Shown here piece by piece: positions 9,647-17,617 of a stretch of 64,000 nt of DNA. The stretch is from Pseudomonas sp. Irchel s3h14. Its GTDB lineage: Bacteria > Pseudomonadota > Gammaproteobacteria > Pseudomonadales > Pseudomonadaceae. The stretch's first letter is position 1; the number at the start of each line of letters is the position of its first letter. The DNA is taken from assembly GCF_900187425.1 (NCBI RefSeq), contig NZ_FYDJ01000008.1, positions 186,001 through 250,000 on the forward strand. The letters are read 5' to 3'. The notes below the pieces were generated by a model. It had not been told where the DNA came from, searched no databases, and saw only the letters and a program-made list of their open reading frames with translations. The position numbers were made by a program, and so were the translations under genes.

Positions 9647-11050
9647 TCACTTCCACAGCTGGGCGGCAAACACTACGAGAATGCCGATGGGCGCCACATA
9701 GCGCATCAAGAACAAGGACAGGGCAAACAATGCAGGGTTGCGGATCGACAACTCGTCGCGTACCGCTTCACGCCCCATCACCCAGCCTGCAAACACCACG
9801 AAACACAAACCACCGAGTGGCAACATGATTCGCGAGGTGAAGAAATCGATCACACCAAAGAAGTCCAGGCCACCGGCCGCACCCCATTGATAGAGGTGGA
9901 ACATCCCGCCTTCGTTCACGAAAAATTTGGCTTCCTTCCAGATATTGAAGGAAAACACCGTGCCCAGACCGACAAACCAGCAGATAAATGCCAGCCAAAA
10001 GGTCACCCAGGCGCGACTGACTTTCGTGCGTTCAACCAGGTAAGCCACCATCGGCTCAAGCAAGGAAATCGCCGAGCTCCAGGCTGCAATCGCTACGAGC
10101 ACGAAGAACACTACGCCCATCAACTGGCCAAACGCTACGTTACCAAAGGCAAATGGCAGGCTGACGAACATCAGGCCAGGGCCCTCGCTCGGGTTCAGGC
10201 CCGCGGCAAACACGATCGGAAACAATGCCAGACCAGCGACTAGGGAAACGAAGGTATCGAGCAATGCCACGCCGACGATGGTGCCGGAAATCGATGAGTT
10301 CTTCGGCATGTAGGCGCCGTAGATCATGATCGAACCGACGCCCACGCTCAGGGAAAAAAACGCGTGCCCCATGGCGGGCAGCAAGCCGTCGAGTACTTTT
10401 TCCGGGTGGAAGTCGAACATGAAATGCACGCCTTCCATGAAATGGCCGGTGGTCATGCTGTAGCCCAGCAGCACCAGAATCATCACAAATAGAAGCGGCA
10501 TCATGATCCGCAGACTGCGCTCCAGGCCGGCGACCACGCCTTTGGCGATGACGACAGCAGACAGCAGCATGAAAATCGTGTGCCAAAGTGTCAGGCGCCA
10601 TGGGTCAGCGATCACATTGCCAAAGTAGGCGCCGACCTGATCAGGTGTTGCACCCTGGAAGTCGCCACGGCCCATATCGATGATGTAATCCAGCGACCAG
10701 CCGCCAACCACACTATAGAAAGACAGGATCAGCAACGCCGTGATCATCCCGGCGAATGCGCCCCAGGACCATTTGCCCGAATGCCCGGCCTCCAGCGCCA
10801 ATACCTTCAAGGCGTTGGCCGGACTCTGCCGTGCACGGCGACCGATCAGGGTTTCGGCCAGCATGACCGGCACACCGATCAGCGCGATACAGGCCAGGAA
10901 CATCAGCACGAAGGCGCCGCCGCCGTAGACACCGACCATGTACGGGAATTTCCAGATACTACCCAGGCCCACGGCCGAACCGGTCGCGGCGAGTATGAAG
11001 ACCCAGCGGCTAGCCCAACTGCCGTGGACAGAAACCTTGTCTGTCGACAT
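9647..11050 (-). CDS. Sodium-dependent transporter (NSS/SNF family)
   Basis: This is an inner-membrane sodium:solute symporter of the neurotransmitter:sodium symporter family, probably for amino acids. The 467-residue product has about 11-12 hydrophobic segments. It carries the family's TM1 signature ATGSAVGLGSIWKFPYMVG, with the unwound Na+/substrate site near residues 20-35. ATG at 11050 (MSTDKVSVHGSWASR) was chosen over a start 17 codons upstream. Its substrate cannot be told from sequence. It is the first gene of a probable operon with ratA and rnfH. Confidence 0.9.
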   Translation of the reverse strand: MSTDKVSVHGSWASRWVFILAATGSAVGLGSIWKFPYMVGVYGGGAFVLMFLACIALIGVPVMLAETLIGRRARQSPANALKVLALEAGHSGKWSWGAFAGMITALLILSFYSVVGGWSLDYIIDMGRGDFQGATPDQVGAYFGNVIADPWRLTLWHTIFMLLSAVVIAKGVVAGLERSLRIMMPLLFVMILVLLGYSMTTGHFMEGVHFMFDFHPEKVLDGLLPAMGHAFFSLSVGVGSIMIYGAYMPKNSSISGTIVGVALLDTFVSLVAGLALFPIVFAAGLNPSEGPGLMFVSLPFAFGNVAFGQLMGVVFFVLVAIAAWSSAISLLEPMVAYLVERTKVSRAWVTFWLAFICWFVGLGTVFSFNIWKEAKFFVNEGGMFHLYQWGAAGGLDFFGVIDFFTSRIMLPLGGLCFVVFAGWVMGREAVRDELSIRNPALFALSLFLMRYVAPIGILVVFAAQLWK

Positions 11051-11168
11051 CGTTATCACGCCCAAGCGTTCAAAAAAGAGGCCGCATTGTCCGGGATTCA
11101 ATCAACCTGCTCAAGCACGTAGCGATACCGTAGCCGACTCGCGTGCAACTCCCTATAATGCCGCCCCT

Positions 11169-11651
11169 ATGGCTAAACAGAAGAAACACCCAACAGGGAC
11201 CATCGCGCAAAACAAAAAGGCGCGACACGATTACTTCATCGAGCACAAGTTCGAGGCTGGTCTGGTCCTGGCCGGCTGGGAAGTAAAAAGTCTGCGGGCA
11301 AGCAAGCTGCAACTGGTTGACAGTTACGTGCTGCTCAAGGATGGCGAAGCCTGGCTGCTCGGCAGCCACATTACGCCGCTGATGACCGCCAGCACCCACG
11401 TCATCGCTGATCCGACCCGCACCCGAAAATTGCTGCTCAACCGGCGCGAGCTGGAAAAGCTGGCCACGGCCGTGCAGCAAAAAGGTTACGCCTGCGTGTG
11501 CCTGTCCTGGTACTGGAGCAAGCACATGGTCAAGTGCGAGATCGCTCTGGGCAAGGGCAAGAAGGAATACGACAAGCGTGATACCGAACGCGAACGCGAC
11601 GCCGGTCGCGAGTTGCAGCGTGCGGTGCGCAACAAGGGCAAGGAAGACTAA
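11169..11651 (+). CDS. smpB: SsrA-binding protein SmpB
   Basis: SmpB binds tmRNA and brings it to stalled ribosomes for trans-translation. The 160-residue product begins MAKQKKHPTGTIAQNKKARHDY. It has GWEVKSLRASKLQL and the RKLLLNRRELEKL stretch, and ends in a basic tail. Its partner RNA ssrA lies in the same window at 21527-21920. Confidence 0.97.
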   Translation: MAKQKKHPTGTIAQNKKARHDYFIEHKFEAGLVLAGWEVKSLRASKLQLVDSYVLLKDGEAWLLGSHITPLMTASTHVIADPTRTRKLLLNRRELEKLATAVQQKGYACVCLSWYWSKHMVKCEIALGKGKKEYDKRDTERERDAGRELQRAVRNKGKED

Positions 11652-11677
11652 CTCTTTGCCTTGAGTTCGCCTTACCT

Positions 11678-11783
11678 GATCGTTCCCACGCTCTGCGTGG
11701 GCATGCATCCCGTGACGCTCCGCGTCACAAAGCGGACGCAGAGCGTCCATTGCTGCATTCCCACGCAGAGCGTGGGAACGATC
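11678..11783. repeat. REP-type double palindrome between smpB and lldR
   Basis: The outer arms are perfect 24-base inverted repeats (GATCGTTCCCACGCTCTGCG plus TGGG at the left, their complement at the right). Inside are two smaller hairpins, GTGACGC-TCC-GCGTCAC (11712-11728) and GGACGC-AGA-GCGTCC (11734-11748). Such CGTTCCCACGCTC elements are widespread intergenic repeats in fluorescent pseudomonads and may also terminate the convergent smpB/lldR transcripts. Confidence 0.85.
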
Positions 11784-11794
11784 AAACCTACTGA

Positions 11795-12562
11795 CTACAT
11801 TCCCTTGCGCCGCTCCGCCCGAGCCATGCGCTGTACTTCCTGACGCACTTCTTCCAGCACTTCCTGCACATACAAAATGTGTCGGCTGGAGACTTCCCGC
11901 GCCTGCTCGGCCCTTCCTTCAATAATCGCCAGGTACAACTCCCGGTGCTGCGTGATCAGCATGTCGCGGGTTTCCGTACGCTGCTTGTACATCCCGCCGA
12001 TGTTCGTCACCACGTTGCGTTTGAGCAGATCGAACAACCCGCGAATGGTGTGCAGCAACACCGCGTTGTGACTGGCTTCAGCAATTGCCAGGTGGAATTT
12101 CGCATCCGCCGCCCCCTCTTCCGCCCGACTTACCTCGTCGTGACGCGTATAGCAGTCCTGCAATTCGTTGAAGGCCGCGGTCAATCGCTCGCGATCAACG
12201 TCCGTAGCACGCATGGCTGCGTAATAGGCGCAGGAGGCCTCCAGGGTGTGACGAAATTCCAGCAGATCGCGCTGCGCTTCAGGGTTGCTTTCCAGCAGAT
12301 GCAGCAGCGGATCGCTGAAGGTTGACCCCAGCGACTCCACCACATAATTGCCGCCACCCTGGCGACTGACCAGCAAGCCCTTGGCCGCCAGTTTCTGAAT
12401 CGCTTCGCGCAACGAAGGGCGTGACACGCCGAACTGCTCGGCCAACGCACGTTCGGCCGGCAAGCGCTCACCCGCCTTCAGCGTGCCCTCGAGAATCATC
12501 CCCTCGAGCTGCTCGACAATATCGTCAGACAAACGGCGCTGACGAATCTGATCAAACCCCAT
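11795..12562 (-). CDS. lldR: Lactate-responsive GntR/FadR-family regulator LldR
   Basis: LldR is a FadR-subfamily GntR repressor that controls lactate utilisation and is released by lactate. The 255-residue product has an N-terminal winged helix (LKAGERLPAERALAEQFGVS, then RPSLREAIQKL) at about residues 27-65 and an all-helical FCD effector domain. It is divergent from lldP, and a perfect AATTGGT-N3-ACCAATT palindrome lies in the shared gap, as expected for its operator. Confidence 0.92.
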   Translation of the reverse strand: MGFDQIRQRRLSDDIVEQLEGMILEGTLKAGERLPAERALAEQFGVSRPSLREAIQKLAAKGLLVSRQGGGNYVVESLGSTFSDPLLHLLESNPEAQRDLLEFRHTLEASCAYYAAMRATDVDRERLTAAFNELQDCYTRHDEVSRAEEGAADAKFHLAIAEASHNAVLLHTIRGLFDLLKRNVVTNIGGMYKQRTETRDMLITQHRELYLAIIEGRAEQAREVSSRHILYVQEVLEEVRQEVQRMARAERRKGM

Positions 12563-12755
12563 AACTCATTTCTCCACGATCCCGACGGCTCGCCGGGGTC
12601 TCTATTCTGGCCTATCAGCGCTGCATCAGCACCTGTCAGACGGCATTTGATCGAGCGGACCAGATGACTTCTGCACCACGTATTCGACAAAAGTTTTAGG
12701 GCGACAAATTGACACGCCGCCTACAAGGCTTTTACCCTAGCCAACAGCGATTGTA

Positions 12756-12772
12756 AATTGGTATTACCAATT
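12756..12772. promoter_or_regulatory. LldR/PdhR-type operator
   Basis: AATTGGTATTACCAATT is a perfect 17-bp palindrome of the form AATTGGT-N3-ACCAATT recognised by PdhR/LldR-type regulators. It lies 53 bases before lldP, in the 262-base lldR/lldP divergent gap. Repression of the lactate operon by LldR here is inferred. Confidence 0.85.
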
Positions 12773-12824
12773 ATCCAAGAACGCTGACCAGTGCCTGACC
12801 AACAACAATTAGGGGCCACCCCAT

Positions 12825-14519
12825 ATGCAAACCTGGCAACAGCTCTATTCTCCGCTCGGCAGTCTCGGCGTGTCCGCGCTCGCGGCCGTTATCCCCATCG
12901 TGTTTTTCTTCCTGGCATTGGCCGTGTTCCGACTCAAAGGACATGTGGCCGGCAGCATCACGCTGGCCTTGTCCATTGCCGTGGCGATCTTCGCCTTCCA
13001 GATGCCGGTCGACATGGCCTTCGCCGCCGCCGGATATGGCTTTGCCTACGGGCTGTGGCCGATTGCCTGGATCATCGTGGCGGCGGTATTCCTCTACAAA
13101 CTGACGGTCAAGAGTGGTCAGTTCGAAGTGATCCGCAGCTCGGTACTGTCGATCACCGACGACCAGCGCCTGCAAGTGCTGCTGATCGGCTTCTGCTTCG
13201 GCGCCTTCCTGGAAGGTGCCGCCGGTTTCGGTGCGCCGGTCGCGATTACCGCCGCACTGTTGGTAGGCCTGGGCTTCAACCCGTTGTACGCCGCGGGCCT
13301 GTGCCTGATCGCCAACACCGCGCCAGTTGCGTTCGGTGCCCTGGGGATTCCGATCATCGTTGCCGGGCAAGTCACCGGTATCGACGCGTTCAAGATCGGC
13401 GCCATGACGGGTCGCCAACTGCCGCTGCTGTCGCTGTTCGTGCCGTTCTGGCTGGTGTTCATGATGGATGGCCTGCGCGGCGTTCGCGAAACCTGGCCGG
13501 CAGCACTGGTCGCCGGTTTGAGCTTTGCCATTACCCAATACTTCACGTCGAACTTCATCGGCCCGGAACTGCCGGACATCACCTCGGCCCTGGCCAGCCT
13601 GATTTCCCTGACGCTGTTCCTGAAAGTCTGGCAACCGAAACGCGCTGCAGGCCAACACATCGTCGGTGCCGTCTCGGCTTCCGTAGTGGGCGCCAGCGCT
13701 GGCGGTTTCGGCCTGCCGCGCAGCACCGTGGCTTCGCCTTACAGCTTTGGTGAAATTCTCAAAGCCTGGTCGCCATTCCTGATCCTCACCGTGCTGGTCA
13801 CCATCTGGACATTGAAACCGTTCAAGGCAATGTTCGCCGCTGGCGGCTCGATGTACAGCTGGGTGTTCAACATCGCCATCCCGCACCTCGATCAATTGGT
13901 GATCAAGGTTGCACCGATCGTGACCGCCCCGACAGCCATCCCGGCGGTGTTCAAACTCGACCCGATTTCCGCGACCGGTACAGCGATTTTCTTCTCGGCG
14001 CTGATCTCGATGCTGGTGCTGAATATCAATGTCAGAACTGGTCTGACCACTTTGAAGGAGACCTTCTACGAACTGCGCTGGCCGATTTTGTCCATCGGCA
14101 TGGTGCTGGCATTCGCCTTCGTTACTAACTATTCGGGCATGTCCTCGACTATGGCGCTGGTTCTGGCAGGCACCGGTGCAGCATTCCCGTTCTTCTCGCC
14201 GTTCCTGGGCTGGCTGGGTGTGTTCCTGACCGGTTCCGACACCTCGTCCAACGCACTGTTCAGCTCGCTGCAAGCGACCACCGCGCACCAGATCGGCGTC
14301 AGCGATGTGTTGCTGGTAGCGGCGAACACCAGCGGCGGCGTGACCGGCAAGATGATCTCGCCACAATCGATCGCCGTGGCCTGCGCCGCGACCGGCCTGG
14401 TAGGCAAGGAATCGGATCTGTTCCGCTTCACCCTCAAGCACAGCCTATTCTTCGCAACAATCGTCGGCCTGATTACCTACATCCAGGCCTATTGGCTCAC
14501 CGGCATGCTGGTGCACTAA
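12825..14519 (+). CDS. lldP: L-lactate permease
   Basis: LldP is a proton-coupled L-/D-lactate and glycolate importer of the LctP family. The 564-residue product is the usual length and is hydrophobic throughout, with about 12-14 membrane segments. It has the family's GFCFGAFLEGAAGFGAPVAI and LTGSDTSSNALFSSLQ stretches. It is the first gene of the lactate operon, and the LldR operator lies just upstream. Confidence 0.96.
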   Translation: MQTWQQLYSPLGSLGVSALAAVIPIVFFFLALAVFRLKGHVAGSITLALSIAVAIFAFQMPVDMAFAAAGYGFAYGLWPIAWIIVAAVFLYKLTVKSGQFEVIRSSVLSITDDQRLQVLLIGFCFGAFLEGAAGFGAPVAITAALLVGLGFNPLYAAGLCLIANTAPVAFGALGIPIIVAGQVTGIDAFKIGAMTGRQLPLLSLFVPFWLVFMMDGLRGVRETWPAALVAGLSFAITQYFTSNFIGPELPDITSALASLISLTLFLKVWQPKRAAGQHIVGAVSASVVGASAGGFGLPRSTVASPYSFGEILKAWSPFLILTVLVTIWTLKPFKAMFAAGGSMYSWVFNIAIPHLDQLVIKVAPIVTAPTAIPAVFKLDPISATGTAIFFSALISMLVLNINVRTGLTTLKETFYELRWPILSIGMVLAFAFVTNYSGMSSTMALVLAGTGAAFPFFSPFLGWLGVFLTGSDTSSNALFSSLQATTAHQIGVSDVLLVAANTSGGVTGKMISPQSIAVACAATGLVGKESDLFRFTLKHSLFFATIVGLITYIQAYWLTGMLVH

Positions 14520-14545
14520 GTACTACACGAAAAAAAGCAAAAACC

Positions 14546-14570
14546 GACGCCGGACCACGATTCCGGCGTC
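14546..14570 (+). terminator. Hairpin between lldP and lldE
   Basis: GACGCCGGA pairs with TCCGGCGTC without a T-run. It probably tempers lldP versus dehydrogenase expression or protects mRNA ends rather than ending the transcript. Confidence 0.45.
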
Positions 14571-14670
14571 AGCTATTCACAACCCGGTCTGTAAGGCTGC
14601 TGAAAGCTTGCCTCTCTATATTCAGCAGCCTCAACAGACGGATAACCGGGACCACCCGGAGACACGCCTG

Positions 14671-15495
14671 ATGAGCGAGCTTTTTTACAACGCTGTGCCG
14701 AATGCGACCCGCGTCGCCCCGCCACTGCCCGAGCCTCGGCAATACCCCAGCCAAAAACCGTCACGGGTCTACCTGTTCGGAACCTGCGTGGTGGATTTGT
14801 TCTACCCCGAAGCCGGGATGGACGCGATTCACTTGCTGGAACGCGAGGGCATTCGTGTCGAGTATCCGCAGGGGCAAAGCTGCTGCGGGCAACCGGCCTA
14901 CACCTCGGGTTACACCGAGCAGGCGAGGACCGTTGCACGCTCGCAACTGGCGCTGTTTGCCGGAGACTATCCGGTGGTGGTGCCGTCGGGATCGTGTGCC
15001 GGGATGTTGCGCGAACATTACGCCGACTTGTTCAAGGACGAGCCGGACACACTGAAACAGGTTCAGGCGCTGGCTGCCCGGACGTATGAACTGGCCGAGT
15101 TTTTGTTGTTTGTCTGCAAGGTGCAGCTCAAGGACAGTGGCGAGCCAGTCAAAGTAGCGTTGCACACGTCGTGCTCGGCACGCCGTGAGATGAACACCCA
15201 CTTGCATGGCCGCGAGTTGTTGGCGCAGCTCCGTAACGTGGAGCGAGTCGAGCACAGCCATGAAAGTGAATGCTGTGGCTTCGGTGGGACTTTCAGCGTC
15301 CGTATGCCAGACATTTCCGGCGCGATGGTGGCTGACAAGACCCGGTCGTTGAAGGAATCCGGCGCGCACAAGGTACTGAGTGCCGACTGCGGTTGCCTGA
15401 TGAACATCAATGGCTCGCTGGAGAAACAGAAGGAAGCATTGCGCGGCCAACACCTGGCCAGCTTCCTTTGGCAGCGAACCGGAGGTGTTCTATGA
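14671..15495 (+). CDS. lldE: Lactate oxidase Fe-S subunit LldE (LutA)
   Basis: LldE is one of three subunits of the LutABC/LldEFG-type L-lactate oxidase. The 274-residue product has two CCG cysteine-rich domains: QSCCGQPAYTSG near residue 70 and SECCGFGGTFSV near residue 200. ATG at 14671 (MSELFYNAVPN) was chosen because CGGAG precedes it. The stop overlaps the next start (ATGA), indicating translational coupling. Confidence 0.93.
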   Translation: MSELFYNAVPNATRVAPPLPEPRQYPSQKPSRVYLFGTCVVDLFYPEAGMDAIHLLEREGIRVEYPQGQSCCGQPAYTSGYTEQARTVARSQLALFAGDYPVVVPSGSCAGMLREHYADLFKDEPDTLKQVQALAARTYELAEFLLFVCKVQLKDSGEPVKVALHTSCSARREMNTHLHGRELLAQLRNVERVEHSHESECCGFGGTFSVRMPDISGAMVADKTRSLKESGAHKVLSADCGCLMNINGSLEKQKEALRGQHLASFLWQRTGGVL

Positions 15496-16946
15496 ACGCT
15501 TCCGCGATTATTCCTACGGTTGCCGTAGAAGAAGATTTTCGCATCCGGGCTCACAAGGCGTTGGATGACAAGCAACTGCGAAACAACTTTCGCACTGCGA
15601 TGGATTCACTGATGACAAAACGGGCAGCGTCCTTCAGCGATGCCCACGAAAGAGAACATTTGCGAGTGCTGGGCAATGCTGTCCGCGCCCGTGCGTTATC
15701 CAAGTTGCCCGACCTGCTCGAGCAGCTTGAACAGAACCTGACCCGTAACGGTGTGACAGTGCACTGGGCGGAAACGGTGGACGAGGCCAATGGCATCGTC
15801 TTATCGATCATCCGCGCTCACGAGGGGCGGCAAGTGATCAAGGGCAAATCGATGGTCAGCGAAGAGATGGAAATGAATCATTTCCTCGCTGAACAGGGCA
15901 TTGAATGCCTGGAATCGGACATGGGCGAGTACATCGTCCAGCTCGACCACGAGAAGCCTTCACACATTATTATGCCGGCGATCCACAAGAATGCCGGTCA
16001 GGTCGCGTCCTTGTTCCACGACAAACTTGGCGTGGAATACACCAAGGACGTTGACCAACTCATTCAGATCGGTCGCAAGGTCTTGCGGCAGAAATTCTTC
16101 GAGGCGGACATCGGCGTCTCCGGCGTCAACTTCGCCGTGGCCGAAACCGGCACCCTGCTCCTGGTGGAAAACGAAGGCAACGGGCGCATGACCACCACGG
16201 TGCCACCGGTGCACATCGCCGTCACCGGCATCGAAAAAGTCGTGGAAAACCTGCGCGATGTGGTGCCACTGCTGTCACTGCTGACCCGTTCAGCCCTCGG
16301 CCAGCCGATCACCACCTACGTCAACATGATCTCCGGCCCGCGCAAGGAACATGAACTCGACGGCCCTCAGGAAGTGCACCTGGTATTGCTCGACAACGGT
16401 CGCAGCCAGGCCTTCGCCGACAGCGAATTGCGCCAGACCCTGAACTGCATCCGCTGCGGCGCCTGTATGAATCATTGCCCGGTCTACACTCGAATCGGCG
16501 GCCACGCCTATGGGGAGGTTTACCCTGGGCCTATCGGAAAAATCATCACCCCGCACATGGTCGGCCTGGCGAAAGTCCCGGATCACCCGAGCGCCTCGTC
16601 GCTGTGCGGCGCCTGCGGTGAAGTCTGTCCGGTAAAAATTCCGATTCCGGCACTGCTGCGTCGCCTGCGGGAAGAAAACGTCAAAGCCCCGGACAGCCCC
16701 CATCAAGTGATGCGCGGCCAGGGCAGCAAGTACTCGCGTAAAGAACGGTTTATCTGGAATGCCTGGGCGAAGCTCAACAGTTCACCCACGCTTTATCGAC
16801 TGTTCGGCTTCTTCGCCACTCGCTTGCGCGCACTGGCGCCGAGCAACGTCGGCCCCTGGACGCAAAACCACAGCGCACCGAAACCCGCTGCCCGCTCACT
16901 GCATGATATGGCCCGCGAGCATCTGGCCAAACAGGGAGATCGCTGA
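15492..16946 (+). CDS. lldF: Lactate oxidase Fe-S subunit LldF (LutB)
   Basis: LldF is the ferredoxin-like core subunit of the LutABC/LldEFG lactate oxidase. The 484-residue product has a LUD domain at about residues 70-300. Two 4Fe-4S motifs follow, CIRCGACMNHCPVY near residue 320 and CGACGEVCPVKIP near residue 373, and then a C-terminal LutB domain. The start inside lldE's stop codon was preferred over one 33 codons upstream. Confidence 0.94.
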   Translation: MNASAIIPTVAVEEDFRIRAHKALDDKQLRNNFRTAMDSLMTKRAASFSDAHEREHLRVLGNAVRARALSKLPDLLEQLEQNLTRNGVTVHWAETVDEANGIVLSIIRAHEGRQVIKGKSMVSEEMEMNHFLAEQGIECLESDMGEYIVQLDHEKPSHIIMPAIHKNAGQVASLFHDKLGVEYTKDVDQLIQIGRKVLRQKFFEADIGVSGVNFAVAETGTLLLVENEGNGRMTTTVPPVHIAVTGIEKVVENLRDVVPLLSLLTRSALGQPITTYVNMISGPRKEHELDGPQEVHLVLLDNGRSQAFADSELRQTLNCIRCGACMNHCPVYTRIGGHAYGEVYPGPIGKIITPHMVGLAKVPDHPSASSLCGACGEVCPVKIPIPALLRRLREENVKAPDSPHQVMRGQGSKYSRKERFIWNAWAKLNSSPTLYRLFGFFATRLRALAPSNVGPWTQNHSAPKPAARSLHDMAREHLAKQGDR

Positions 16947-17617
16947 TGAGCGCCAAGCAAAATATCCTCGCCAAGTTACGGAAAAGTCTGACGGGCACCA
17001 CGCCGGTGCCTGACGATTTTGACGTCGAACTGGTGACAGCGCCCTACACATACACCGACGAGCAACGCATCCCGCAGCTGCGCAAACTGATGGAAGCGGT
17101 GCACACCGAAATCCATCTGACGTCCGGCGAAGGTTGGCCTTCGTTGCTTGCTCAGTTGTTGCGGGACCGTCAGTTGCCGAGCTTGTTGATCGCACCGACT
17201 ACACCCCACGGTCAACGTGTCACTCAGCACTGGGCGAAAAATCCTGGCCTGCCGACGCTCCAGGCTTACGACCGTCCAGTTGAAGAATGGAAAGCCGAGC
17301 TGTTCAACGACACGCCTGCCAGCCTGACCACCACCCTCGGTGCAATCGCTGCCACAGGTAGTCTGATTCTCTGGCCTACGAAGGAAGAACCGCGCTTGAT
17401 GAGTCTGGTGCCGCCGGTGCACTTCGCCCTGCTCAAGGCCAGTGAAATCCGCGACAACTTCTACCAAGTGCAGCAGGAATTCGCATGGGCCCTAGGCATG
17501 CCGACCAATGCCCTGCTGGTGTCCGGCCCGTCGAAAACTGCCGATATTGAGCAGGTCCTGGCCTACGGCGCTCACGGTCCGAAAGACCTCGTGGTCTTGA
17601 TCCTGGAGGACCAATGA
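16946..17617 (+). CDS. lldG: Lactate oxidase subunit LldG (LutC)
   Basis: LldG is the third subunit of the LutABC-type L-lactate oxidase, a LUD-domain protein. The 223-residue product has the conserved TTTLGAIAATGSLILWPTKE and SLVPPVHFAL stretches. It overlaps lldF by one base and the dehydrogenase by four, so all four genes are tightly coupled. Confidence 0.92.
   Translation: MSAKQNILAKLRKSLTGTTPVPDDFDVELVTAPYTYTDEQRIPQLRKLMEAVHTEIHLTSGEGWPSLLAQLLRDRQLPSLLIAPTTPHGQRVTQHWAKNPGLPTLQAYDRPVEEWKAELFNDTPASLTTTLGAIAATGSLILWPTKEEPRLMSLVPPVHFALLKASEIRDNFYQVQQEFAWALGMPTNALLVSGPSKTADIEQVLAYGAHGPKDLVVLILEDQ

Noticed and set aside
12771..14441. 556-codon open frame opposite lldP
   Set aside because: Its low-complexity Gln/Arg/Gly-rich sequence is what hydrophobic membrane-protein codons give on the reverse strand.
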